A stretch of DNA of 64,000 nt from Coffea arabica. Lineage: Eukaryota > Streptophyta > Magnoliopsida > Gentianales > Rubiaceae. Position 1 is the first letter of the stretch; every line of letters begins with the position of its first letter. Shown one piece after another: positions 25,488 to 37,340 of the stretch. The position numbers were made by a program, and so were the translations under genes. The stretch covers positions 17,547,557-17,611,556 of the forward strand of contig NC_092320.1 in assembly GCF_036785885.1 (NCBI RefSeq), given 5' to 3'. The notes beneath the pieces were generated by a model that did no database searches, was not told the origin of the DNA, and was given only the letters and a program-made list of their open reading frames with translations.

Positions 25488-28400
25488 TCAAGGAACACTT
25501 CTTAACATCTCCAGGATGGAATCTGCATCTCTAATGCCCTGGCTTTCCTGTGATTCTTCATTAGTTTGAGAGAAATCAGCACTAGTATAAGTTAGTACTC
25601 CTGGGCCATGTCCATTACAATCCCTTGCACGTCCTTGCTGTGCTTGTCTTACTTCCTTTTGATGTTCTGTTAAATCAGGCCGTTTTCTCTTTGACCTCAA
25701 ATGCAGCTTATTCTCACCCTGCAAATCATTCATGGCATCCCCCACAAGTTCAACTCTTTTCGAACAGCTATTTACTCTTGGAGTCACAGAATATCGCTGA
25801 GGAGAGATGTTGCTTGTTACTCCAGAACCATTCTTTCCACTAATTGCCAAGACGCTTTTGCAGATGTTTATTTTTCCATTTCGTGAAAGTTTGTCCAAGA
25901 CTGGTAGCAAGTTATGAGGGTACTCTAGAAGTACTTGTTCACCATATGTAGAGTTCCAGAAGTTGATGGTGTTCTCAGAGATGGTGACGTTCCAGTGGTC
26001 AAGAGTTTTTTCAAGAAGAGATGATTGAAATTTTAGGAATTCGGAATCAAACTTAATTGAGGGCCTACTCTTCCGCAAGCTATTCAGGACTTTAGTCCAT
26101 AAAAGTTGAAGCTGATCGGTGGTCTTCTGATCATTAACTGCCACCAATGATAGCCACTCAAGTAATGGACTTGTCATAGCCTGAGCAAAAGAAAAAGTAA
26201 GTACATACAAAGGTAACTATCCTGAATTAACAGAAAGATGTGCTTCAAGAGCAAACCCATCAAAGAATACTTTAAGCTGCCTAAATTTCTTATGCTTCCA
26301 TTATGTACGATATCCGAGTTATGTAAATGGAAACTGAGAAAAGGCCTTCTTATGGCTCCTTTACACATGAATTGGCAGTGGACCCAGAATGGAGATAATA
26401 GAGAAGAAAAGGAAACCAAAAAAAATTAAACCAAAAAAGTATCCCAGTTCCACCTTACTTCACAAACTAGAGATGATATCCTGTCTTAGACCTTTTATAA
26501 TATTTCTTTTAGAACTTTAAAACTGCAGCAGCGCAGAACAAGAAGGAAAACAAACCTCAATGAATGCAACAATATCTTCTTTCAATTGAAGGCTGTCTGC
26601 AAACTGGATCAATGTTGAGAACAACCTGAAATTTATAGTCAGAAACTAATGCTATACTCATGAAATATTAGTAAATGCCCATGTAGCATCAATAACAACC
26701 TTGAAGATAGAGCCTGTATCATTGGCACGATGGTTTCTTTTTCTGCAAAAGCCAGCTTCAGGAACCTACCCCATGACATAAAAGAGCCAACAAGTTAATG
26801 TCTAAAGGCCTGCAAATGCTGAAGAAGTTGCTAATATATTAGCTATTAATAATTTTTCACTTGCCATATGTGTAAAACTTGTATGATGGGGCCTTAAAAC
26901 TTCGGTGATTTTTTAATCAGCAAATATGAAGGGATGACAATTGATGCTGTCTGGGCAATTGACTTGATTTTCAACTTACATGACAGGAAACATGCGAACA
27001 TATTCTTTATACACAAAACGTAAAAGAGCTGCTAATTATCAGAAGAATACACGCAGCAGTACATATAGATTTCATCCCAACATTAGTCTAAACAATAGTC
27101 TGACAATTCATATCTGTTAGCTATATTTAAACTGTTCACAAGCTAATTCCAATCAGCATATTTTCTGTTTACCTCAAAGCAAATCCCAAGCTAGTTTTGA
27201 AAATGCTGGAAGTCCTATTATTGCCATTGCTCATTGTACTTCGTATGAAGCGCACTTCTGAAACAAATTGCTCCATAACACAAGAAATCACATTTCCAAT
27301 CAATAAAAGCATGTCAAAATCCTGATTCTTGTCCCGTTGCTGAAACTTAGCTCGACTGTCAATTGTCACAGTAATATCATTTAAGTACTCATCCAATATT
27401 GCAAACAGATTCTCAGAAAAATTCAAATCAGTCGAACACTGCAGTGGGGAATCACGATGAACAGAAACATATAACTGTCTCCACACTTCAATAATATCCT
27501 GAAGCCGTTGCTGGCTCTGCAAGTGTGAGCATGCAGCAAAAGGATAGGATAGGAGATGAAATACTACAGCACAACCATGGTTCTTTGATCCCATTTTGAA
27601 AAGTGAGGGGTTTCTCTTGTCATCTAAATAATCTTTAAGACCATTAGCAAGACCTTTCCAAATGCCTAAACAATCAAAAGCCCCGTACTTGTACAACAAA
27701 CCAACACAGACAGAGAGAATATCCAGAGTACCATGAGAACATAAGGACAACTTTACATGTCTGCACATCCTGTCTGTTATGGATTTGCAGTCTGAAGCCT
27801 TAGAAGTTAACTTCACAGCCACTGAGAAATAAAGCACACTCAAATACACAATTGGAGAAACCATGTCCATATTTGAAATGAGCCACAAACCTGGTTCACA
27901 TGATGATCTAAATTTACAAACTGGTTCTAACTCATCAAGGCACTTTAGATCTAGTGCTGTTCTGTATAGAGGAGATTCCAATATCAAGGGTTCTATCTCC
28001 TCAGCGACCAACTCCAAAAGCTGGAGGGAAGCATGAGAGAAATCAACAAAACAATTATCTTCTGAAGTCACTTTTTCACAAATCTTCTTCAAAAATGTAA
28101 AAGTTGTATTCAGACACAGCATAATTTCATCATAAGGTACAGAAATGCATTTTACAGCACCTTGAACTGCTCTCAAAAGAGATCTGAATAACTTTAAGGC
28201 AGCATTTTGTGCCAACTTTCTGAATTCAAGGGAAACAGCAGCATTTGAAGCTTGGTTAATGACAATATCAATCATCTTAATAAAGAAATCAAGCTGGCTC
28301 AGATTCCAAGGTGACCATTTAATTGCATACTGCTTCCGTGAGCATGCTGAGCTTTTTTCCAATAACCTACTCTTCTCCAGATTATGCATGCCACCATTTG

Positions 28401-31400
28401 AGTTTGCAGTTCTTGCTGAAGTAAAAGCATCAAGCACATCCAAGCAAATGTTCCATAACCAGACACTTTGATTATCAGGTCCATGTCGCAAAATGAGTTC
28501 AAGGATGGGCTCCCAGACAGATTTTATCACCAAATCAGAGCTGATAGAAGTCTCCAGTTTGTGTAGCAGATAAGACCATGTGTTGAGGCAGGCTACATGC
28601 ACAGATAAATGACATTTGCTTGACGTGATTCCTATTAGGGGTGTCATTATAAGCTTTAATTTTTTCAAATATCTATCTCCATCGGTCTGATAATTATCCC
28701 ATGATGATATTTTCACACGTGGTTTATCACATATTTGAATTGCATCAATCTCAGAAGCTTGGACTGGAAGTAGAACTAAAGCATCGATCATAGCTTCCCA
28801 GGCGACCTGCAAACAGAATGGCACATCTTCACTTCATTTACCTATTTGATAGACACCGGAGCAACTCTAATTCGCTCCATCTAACCTCAAGGTCAAGGCT
28901 TCCATATATAAAACAACCTCTCTGGTATACATTTAGTAGTTTCCTGGCACTGATAAGACTGTAAATTTGGCACTAGACATGAGCTCATGCTAATACCTTC
29001 TAGTTTGTTCTATCTAGGAAGACAGATGCCATTAAATGCACAAAATAAGAGTCGAAACTCGGGAAAAAAAAATTTCTCTTTCTCTCCTAGTAGCACTTAA
29101 ATGCCAGTAACACCAAAAATAAACTTACAACTGTCACATTTAAAGTTTTAAAATCATTCAAAATAATTGAAATCAAGCTAGTGTTCTAGCAAACACTTGG
29201 GTGGCCCAACATAATAAGGTCATCTGGCACATGACCACAAAAATATTACATTGATGTACTAATTTAAGGTTAGATTAGAAACTAAGACGTCTAAGTGCAT
29301 GATGAAATTTTCCGGCATTAACTTGATAGTTAAAAATCATTGAGACCAACTGAACACTAATACCATGTTATTTGGACTAATTTATTAGGGGCTCAGTATG
29401 ACCATACATTGTACTGAAAATAGATGAAAATCACCAGCAGTTAAAGCAATGCTCATCTTTGAAGGATCAAAAAGCGATACCAGGGCAGCAATCTGAACTT
29501 GTGGGTCAGAATCAGAAAATGCTTGCTCAGGAAGTTTCAACATTTCATTGACTAAATCTTTGCTTTTCATTGCTGAAGGTCCAATAAAACGGATATACCA
29601 TCCCCATGCTCGCATGGTCTCAATCTTCAGGCCAAGATTCAATAATTCTTTCATGGCGGGAAGCAATTTTTTCTTCACATCTAAGAGAATAGTCTGCCAA
29701 AGACATATAGAAGAGAAACAATACTTTTTAGTCTTAATAGATTTGGCATCAAATGTGACAAATGATTAAAGCAGCTTTATAGTAAGAAATACATTAACTT
29801 AGCAGCTGGATGGAACAGATGGATAAAGCCTTAAAGCTAAAGGAAAGCACTTGCACAGCAGAGTCTGGTCTAACAGACATTACCAATGACCCTTTCTGTA
29901 CCTACTTTCAATCAAATGAAAGATTGACTTTCCTTAGCAAGTATATTGACATGACCACATGCATGGAAGATAAGCCAGAGTTGCCTACATATACCTTGGA
30001 AAGGGTTACTGGCGTAGGACATATCAAATACCTAACCTTCAGCAAGCATCTCTCCGTAATTTCTCTCTCCCGTTTATCAGCACTAACAAGCCGTCTATAA
30101 ATTGGAGGAGCCCATACATTTGACACATGTCTCATCTTTTCACCCCATAATGTTGCCAACTTTATTACAGACTGTCATAGTAGAGACATAAGAGTAAGAA
30201 CATAATAAACAACCCAAATTTAAGATTAAGGTCAGCTATGACAGCTTTACATGGAATATCAGACGAGCACACCTTTTGAAAATGTAACTTTCTCATGAAA
30301 GTATAGTCATTTTCGAGAACATGTTGTACAGGTTAGAGGTCAAAGCAGCACAAACTCAAGCCACCATAATTTGTAGCTAATGTGAGTTTGAACAGATTCA
30401 AAGAAAGAAAAACTTGTTGTTTATGCTTGCATTTATCTTTTCTAACAAGTGATAAAACCTTCCAAATTTCCCATCGCTCTTCACATTTGGATCCATATCA
30501 AATAGTTTCTCCACATCCCTTCTTAACAGTGTTTTAGCATAGATCTTAGTTGGTATTTTTTAAACCAACACGCACTATTCTACCAGTTTTCTAACATGGA
30601 TCTGAGTTAGTATCTTTTATACTAACACACTCTTTTTCAGTTCACCAACCTGTCAATCTCCATGTTTACGCTGGATGTTTTGATTAAAATGGACAAAAGT
30701 CACATGGTTTTCATCTTATCACGTTGCAATAAGAAAATCCAGGAACATATATTCCTCTCTCTTTATTGACTGAAAGTTGTACAATATTTAGTCAATTAAC
30801 TTAGCAATCTGTGAATTGCCACTGGAATCAGGCAACCACCAATTCATCATTGTTCACTTATGGTCTTAGCACTCAAAACAAGTTTAATCATTACAAAAAT
30901 GTGGACTCTCATCGCAGATGAAACAATCCAAACTTGGCCAAATAGTTCAATAAGATAAGCCACGAAGCAAATATCATTAAATGAATAAAAGCTTACTTGC
31001 ATGGCCTCAAATGTAATCGAGATAGAACCAATAGGATTGTCAAGGGCATAAATAATTATCCTCAACAAAGAGTCGAAATGTGAATCCAAAATTGCCGCAC
31101 TGAACTGTTGAATTGATATGCACCACACTCCTAAATTGCAAACAGACTGCAAAACCAACCAAATTAAGCGAGCTAAATTAATTTAAACTTCAGACTGGAC
31201 AAATCCCTGAAAAGATTTTTTTTTTTTTTTGCCTCGTAGACTCAATAAAATGCAATGTACCTTAATCCTGGTGGTAGTAATCACTTTGAAAAGGGACTCA
31301 AGAATCATATGAGCATTATCACCTAGATTACTCAACAAGAAAAATATCAACTTCAAGATCCTGTTTATATTACCCCAGAATATTATTTGACATTCAGAAT

Positions 31401-31838
31401 TTACCCTAAAAAACAGAAAAAAGCTACCTGTAATCATTGGAACAATGGATGGATGATAAATCATAAATCCCAAGCACTTCAATGCCTGAGCAGCACTGTT
31501 GAATATAACACACGAATAAAAAAACAATAATACTATATCAAATTTGTTTAAAGTTCGGGAAAGAAAAAGGCAAAAAAAAAAAAATTACAAAAGCTTACGC
31601 ACATTTCTTCATCGTTATCTAAAATGTCAGTACCGAATGAGGAGACAAGAATATTAGCTGAATCTCCGAGTAGCTGAATGAAAGAAGAAGAGTCGTCGTT
31701 GGTAGTTGTGGCCTGCTCTTGGAGGCTTAAGAGTGTTGAGTAAGCATTTGATTTATGAGGTTTTTGAGGATTTGAAGAAGAATTTCGTGCTCCCAGCATT
31801 GCCTTGATTTCTTCCAATTGATCTCTCAGATTTGCCAT
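25488..31838 (-). CDS. RIF1: RIF1-like protein (telomere/replication-timing factor)
   Basis: Large alpha-helical repeat protein resembling the RIF1 N-terminal (HEAT-like) family, known in other eukaryotes for telomere length control, replication timing and double-strand-break repair choice. Minus-strand exons: 31838-31603, 31495-31428, 31322-31261, 31146-30997, 30171-30037, 29693-29481, 28806-27173, 26765-26700, 26625-26556, 26180-25488, giving 3327 nt and 1108 residues. Diagnostic stretches are AAQALKCLGFMIYHPSIVP, VWAPPIYRRLVSADKRERE, AWGWYIRFIGPSAM and VAWEAMIDALVLLP. The last exon is disordered, with a basic SKRKRPDLTEHQKE motif and a cluster of three SQ sites near the C-terminus. The exon 1 donor could also be four bases further downstream; I chose the one that gives DEEIAAQALK. 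I saw no clear PP1-docking RVxF motif; SILE near the end only loosely resembles SILK. Confidence 0.85.
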
Positions 31839-34700
31839 CTGATTTCGTTATTGAAGATGGAAATGAGGAACCCTGACTGGAATCGCAAGAGGGAAGGATT
31901 TGAGAAAAATTTTGTGGCGCCAATTTTAAGACTACCAATTGCAGACGGGGGAAAGAAGAGAAAATCAGATAAATTATAAATTGTGGTGCAATATGTGTAT
32001 TTGATAATTTTTTTTTTGAGAAATGTTATTTATACTTCTTTTTTGTTATTTGCACTCGCGCTATTATTTTTATTATATAGTTTTCATTTATTAGACTATA
32101 TGATATAACAAAAGGTGGGAGTGCAAATATCAAAATATGGAGTGCATATAATATTTTTCTTTGTTTTTTACTACGAATAATTGATTGATTACTAGCTATA
32201 TATAGCAATATTTGCATAATTGTGATAACTAAACATCCAAGTGAATCTACCGTTGAAATGTACACAATGCAATACTATCTAATTTTGGTGATCAATAAAA
32301 ATTTCTTCTTTCGTGTTACAATAGGTTATTAGTTTTTAACTTTTCAAATAAGGTAACAATTATCTTGTTATTCTCTCGTACAAAATTCTTAGATTTAATT
32401 AGTAAAAATTCTATCATACATGGGCTTATAAAATTAAATTATATTTCTATTATAGGAATTCGAGACAGTAAATTCAATCGATGCCATTTTTATCCTTTCC
32501 CAAAAAATTAGAAAATAAAAAATTTGGATTTGTTCCAAGCCCAAGAATCATATTCATATTCCATTAATTTTTTGTTTTTTTTTTTCTTTTGGCTAGCTAG
32601 CTAGCCGTTGCGGATGCTCGGACTTGCTGCACAGAGTACCAAACCAAAGTCACGTGTACTCACCAATGGAACAGAAAACGAGTCACGTGCCAACGTGCTA
32701 CTGCACCCCACACGCATGACGCAACCCCATTTCATTCCCTATGATGAGGCGCCCCTAATGGTTTAGACCCTAGGCAATGGACCATTTTAAGTTCTTCAAA
32801 TTTTTCGAAAACCAATTTGATCCTCGCATAATTAATTTTGGTCAGTTTTCCTTCTCAAGTCTATAGGAAAATCGATATAGTTTCTAAGGTATTCAAATTT
32901 TAATAAATCTGAGAGCGTTTGAAGGAGATTTGTCGAAATGATTAGAAAATCAAAAGACCTTGATTGGTTAGGATTTTTTTTTTTAAAAAAAAAAGAGGAT
33001 TAAAAGTTATTTACAATGGTGGAATTAAGCTTTAGAGTTGGTCTAATGGTCAAAAAAGAGCTCTTAGAATTATTTCCATTATCAGATTTAGACTTCAAAT
33101 TCTAAACATGATTCTTGGGGGTAGGAAGAGTACGGGACGAGAAGGGATGTGACGTTAAAAAAAAAAGTAACAAAGTAACTCAGATATATAACAAAGTAAT
33201 TCCTAAATGTTGAGAGAAATACCAAGATATAGTTAAACTAAACAAGTCACATGATGTGAGATTTGAATTCAGAATTTATAAATCTGAATTGTTTGAGTTA
33301 AATACCTGAAGTACTAAATTAATTTCTTTTTAAAAAATGTAATGGAAACAAATTGGGCAAGATATCAAAATAGTAATTATTTCTTAAAATAAAGGAAGGT
33401 TTCTTTCTTAGGTATTAAGATATTAGATGAGTAAAAACCTACATGGACAAGCAAATAAACATGTCGTATTAAGATGATATATGATTTAATTTTCACTATA
33501 TAAGGAACTAAATGAAAAATACAGAATAACTTGTGTAGTATTGGGCCTTAATTTATATTGGCGTACGGATCAAAACACAAAAGCACAAAAGCCCCATGTC
33601 TATACATGCCAGTTAGGCATTTACGATGTGATGCCCATTCGGCCTGGAAAAGTCAAAAACCTGCCTATCTGTTTACACACTTGCGTTTCTGTGTTGCCTT
33701 CATATCTGGACACAAATTTTAATGAAAAAGACAATAATGTGAAAATGTGGACAAGAATTTGGTTATATTTGTGAGATGTGTAGTTTATTAGGATAATTAT
33801 GACACTATGCTATTACAGTAAATTCACACTAAATCTGACGACCCCTTCTTTGTATTTGGCTCACAGATGAATTGCTAATTAAGGCGAAGGATCAAACAAC
33901 TTGTTTACTAGCCTACTCTATTCGTTACATTATACTCAATCCATTGACCACTTGCAACAATTGGCATGGTATGATGTTATGAGTCGTACATAGGGTTGAA
34001 AGATGAACTAAGTTATTTAATATTCGAATCGAATTCGACTTGATAAGAGTTCATTCGAGTTTGATTTGCCAATTAGTCCTGCCAAATTTTTACAACGTTT
34101 TATGTTCTATAAATTTTTGAGTTCAGCCTGAACTTGGTTTGATTAGCATAAAATTGGATTTTATATGTAAAAATTTCAAACTACTCGAATTGAACTCGAG
34201 TTTGGTTTAATAAAATCTCGTTCGAGCTCAATTCAGCAAATAAACAAATCAAATTTAAACAAAATTTTAAATTCGTTAAAATAATTAAACAAATTTGAAT
34301 ACTAGATTGTTTGATTTAAATAGATTCGTTTACACCCCTAATCGTGTGATTCCAAGTCCGATGTATTTAGACAAAGTCAAAACCTAACATGCATAAAAAT
34401 GAAGAATTTAAATCATTTTCAGGTTATCACAAGACAATTAACTTCTCTATGTCAAATTTACAAGGAATAAGAACCGAACCTATGGGCTTCATATGAATTA
34501 AGCTACTTGCACGATGTGGGTGAAAGTTCGACTGCGTTTGGCTCACATAGATTTAGGGCTGAGTGTGAGCATTTGACGTACAGCTGAACAGAGTTTGAAT
34601 ATTTGAGTATTGGGCTTCAACGAGTAAGAATCAATTCTTAGGTTTTAAGTGTCTTAACATACTTGCATGCAGTTGTCAAAGTTCAATAAGTTTGGCTTGA
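31839..34700. other. gene-free interval upstream of the RIF1-like gene
   Basis: AT-rich with no recognised coding region. The first few hundred bases should hold the promoter of the minus-strand RIF1-like gene. A 16-bp palindrome (GGCTAGCTAGCTAGCC, 32591-32606) and a GC-richer stretch at 32600-32720 with paired G-boxes stand out. Confidence 0.5.
32651..32689. promoter_or_regulatory. paired G-box motifs (CACGTG)
   Basis: Two perfect CACGTG palindromes at 32651-32656 and 32684-32689, spaced 33 bp start to start, with a further ACGT core (CAACGTGC) at 32691. CACGTG is bound by plant bZIP and bHLH factors. The site is about 810 bp upstream of the RIF1-like start codon, so assignment to that gene is only a guess. 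Confidence 0.35.
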
Positions 34701-35314
34701 CATTTGTTTGGATTTCTCAATTTTTGAAAAACTAGTTTTTCATATACAATACTATAATAATGCACAAACAACTTAAAAAATATCGCATTCATACAATATA
34801 TTAAAAATAACTCCAAATATACAAGAAAAAAATACACCACCACCGGCTGTTGCCCCTTCTCTCTCTCTTTCGCTTTCCTTCTCCTCCACTTCCTTCGTCC
34901 TCCTCCTCTCTTTTTCCCTCCATTTCTCCTCCCTTTCTTCCTTCTCCTTCTTCCTTCTCCTTGCACCTCCCTCTTCCTCCCTTCTTCTTTTCCTTCCTCC
35001 CCACGCCTTGCCCGTTGCCCCCTTCCTCTCTCCTCCTCTCTGGTTGCGACTCGCAACTAGAGAGGGGGTAGCAGGAGAGGGTGGGGAGGAGGGAGGAGGG
35101 AGGAGGGGAGGGAAAGGGTAGGATAGTGGTAGGTGATTATAAGATTTTATAAAAATTTTTAAATATTTTATTAAATTTTTAAAATTTTTGAAAATACATT
35201 TTCAAAAACACTCCAGAAAACATCACTAAAAATATTTATAGTAAAAATTTTTTACTTACATTGTTGCAGTAAAATATTTCAAAAATATTATAAAAAATAG
35301 CTAATCCAAATGGA
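34701..35314. mobile_element. TIR element carrying a polypyrimidine/polypurine block
   Basis: The left end (CATTTGTTTGGATTTCTCAA) and the right end (GCTCCATTTGGATTAGCTAT on the minus strand) are imperfect inverted repeats of the same family as 24331-24458 and 46262-46405. This copy is longer, about 614 bp, because its centre contains a CT-rich run followed by a GA-rich run. The arginine-, glycine- and glutamate-rich open frames here are products of low complexity, not genes. Confidence 0.5.
34855..35125. repeat. CT-rich run, hairpin, then GA-rich run
   Basis: About 185 bases of nearly pure pyrimidine on the plus strand end in a stem (CTCTCTGGTTGCGA pairing with TCGCAACTAGAGAG, one mismatch, one-base loop, around 35036-35064). 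About 60 bases of nearly pure purine follow. The layout favours a long hairpin or triplex (H-DNA). Confidence 0.8.
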
Positions 35315-35694
35315 GCAAAAAGTTTTAATTCAGATTGAGCTTTTAATAGATAATTGAGCAGAGTTTGAGTACTTGAGCACTGGATTCAAAGAGCTTTCAA
35401 GCATACTTGAGCTTCTCGCATTTGGAAATACATTTTTGCCTCAAAAATTTTTTTTATGTTTTTTGTGAATACATTTTTCAATTATCTTTTTACCTCATAT
35501 ATATATATATTAAATTGTTATAGTATATTCTTTCACGAAAACTCAAAAAAAAATAACAATTCAAACACGGATCTTTTGGTTTGATGTGCAACTACTAACT
35601 AGCCTAGGAGAGCTAGAGGTGGGTTGGAGCTCGAAACCTATTTGTGTCCCATTCTAGTCATAGGCGCAACATCAACAAGTTAAACACGTAACAT

Positions 35695-35812
35695 CAACAA
35701 GTTAACGCGTTCGGGGGATGGGGCCTCTCTACTCGGGCCAAAGTGAAATTAGTCGGGCCCGTAAGAATTGATCCGGACACCCACTCCGTCAGAAAAAAAA
35801 AAAAAAAAAAGG
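35695..35812 (+). mobile_element. 5'-truncated SINE with perfect target duplication
   Basis: A 118-bp body with a GC-rich 3' domain (GGGGCCTCTCTACTCGGGCC, GTCGGGCCCGTAAG, GATCCGGACACCCACTCC) ends in an A18 tail. It is bounded by a perfect 18-bp direct repeat, AAGTTAAACACGTAACAT, at 35677-35694 and 35813-35830. The poly(A) tail and long duplication show LINE-mediated retroposition. The tRNA-like head with A and B boxes is missing. Confidence 0.85.
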
Positions 35813-35830
35813 AAGTTAAACACGTAACAT

Positions 35831-37340
35831 TTGGACTGAAAAAAAAAGAAAAAGAAAAACATGCTCAGCATGACCGCCCAGCATTTAACACTTTCTTGAT
35901 AATCTAACTCTGAACTAAATCCCGACAACTGAAAGCTTCACAAATCACAACCCTGAAATACAACGATTAAGAGGAAAAGTGGAAAACAGAAATGTTTACG
36001 AACACGGAATTAATAAGTAAAGAGAGGTTGTCTAAAGTAGAGGGATAAATATATTAGGACTAACTACGAACTTATAACAATTTTTTATTTTGGACTCTAA
36101 ATTTCAATTTTGGACATTTTATATTTTTAACTTTTAGATTTGGATACTTTGTATTTTAAATTGTCGAGTTTATTCCATTTAAGTCCAATCAGCATAGCGT
36201 TAACAAAATTAACGGAATACAGAATTCTAGAAATCAATAACAAATGTATTGAAAGTGATTGAAATGCATCAAGGGGCTACGGCTACAACAAAACGATACA
36301 CTCTCTTTAATTTGCACCGTCCTTTAATTCATTAATTTTGCTAGCAATATTAGTGCAATCAAATCAACAACAATGTGCTGAAAGTGGTTAAAAACAATAA
36401 AAGGATCCCAACTAGAACAAAACGATATGTTGTCATTAGTTTACACAATCTTTTAATATAAAATTAATATAAGAGGTTCAAAGTGAAATTAGCCCCAATA
36501 CATTATTAATATAAGATGTCTTCGGGGTGTATAGAGACAGCTTAAGAAATTAAGAAAACTGTGTGGAAGAATTGATGAAATTGGAGAATATGTCAATACT
36601 AATATGGAGAATACCGTGTCAACCATTTGACCATGTGGGTCAAATACGCGAAACACAACGTTCTCAACCTCAACTTATATATTACCCATATTCTAATCTT
36701 TTTCTCCAGGTTGTAAGATACTCAAACTTCCTGGCGATATTTCCTTCGACATAGCTCTTCATCAGATGAATAATTTGACCAGAATTTGTATATTGCCAAC
36801 CAGGAAAACACTTGGGATATTATATAGCGGCAGCCTGCTGTATTTCTTGCATTGTGCCCAGTCCACGTCGACCAGTTACAATAATAGTCGTGATAGCGGA
36901 TTCAGAGCTTATTTGGCATCTTGACAAAATCAAAATACAAGACGCCGCGGAAAAGAAGTTAAGAAATCATTTTAAGGCTCCTAGCAAAATAAACACATAT
37001 AATGTCATCTTCTTACTTTTATTTTATGTATGTGGGAGGTTTTAAATTCAAAATCTCTACCTCTTACTTGCGTACATAATCTCATTTAGGAAGGAGAATG
37101 GAGTGTAAATGACAAGTTTCGGGTTTGAAACCTCTTACTTATACTAAAAAAAATAAATTCACTGCTCTTGATACTGAAGGTTTGAAGCTCTGCACAAAGC
37201 ATGGAGAATGTACAGCAAGAATGGTCGTTATTTTGCTACTTAATGTAACAGAAAAGAATAATATGATTTATCTCCAATGGTACATTCCCTGTTTTCGGTT
37301 TTGACTAATTTACAGAGTTGACAAAGAATGTCTTAGCATC
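35831..37340. other. gene-free interval with diverged tandem repeat
   Basis: No gene recognised. Two diverged copies of a segment of about 130 bp lie at roughly 36240-36345 and 36368-36460, sharing CTGAAAGTG-like, ACAACAAAACGATA-like and CTTTTAAT-like blocks. The part next to 37341 should be 3' UTR of the GT61 gene. Confidence 0.5.

Noticed and set aside
33026-33170. tRNA-derived SINE
   Set aside because: A GTTGGTCTAATGG head and an A-rich tail are suggestive, but the B box is poor and no target duplication could be found.
34676-35071. Arginine/glutamate- and proline/serine-rich open frames on both strands
   Set aside because: Produced by the CT/GA low-complexity block; no start context, introns or domain.
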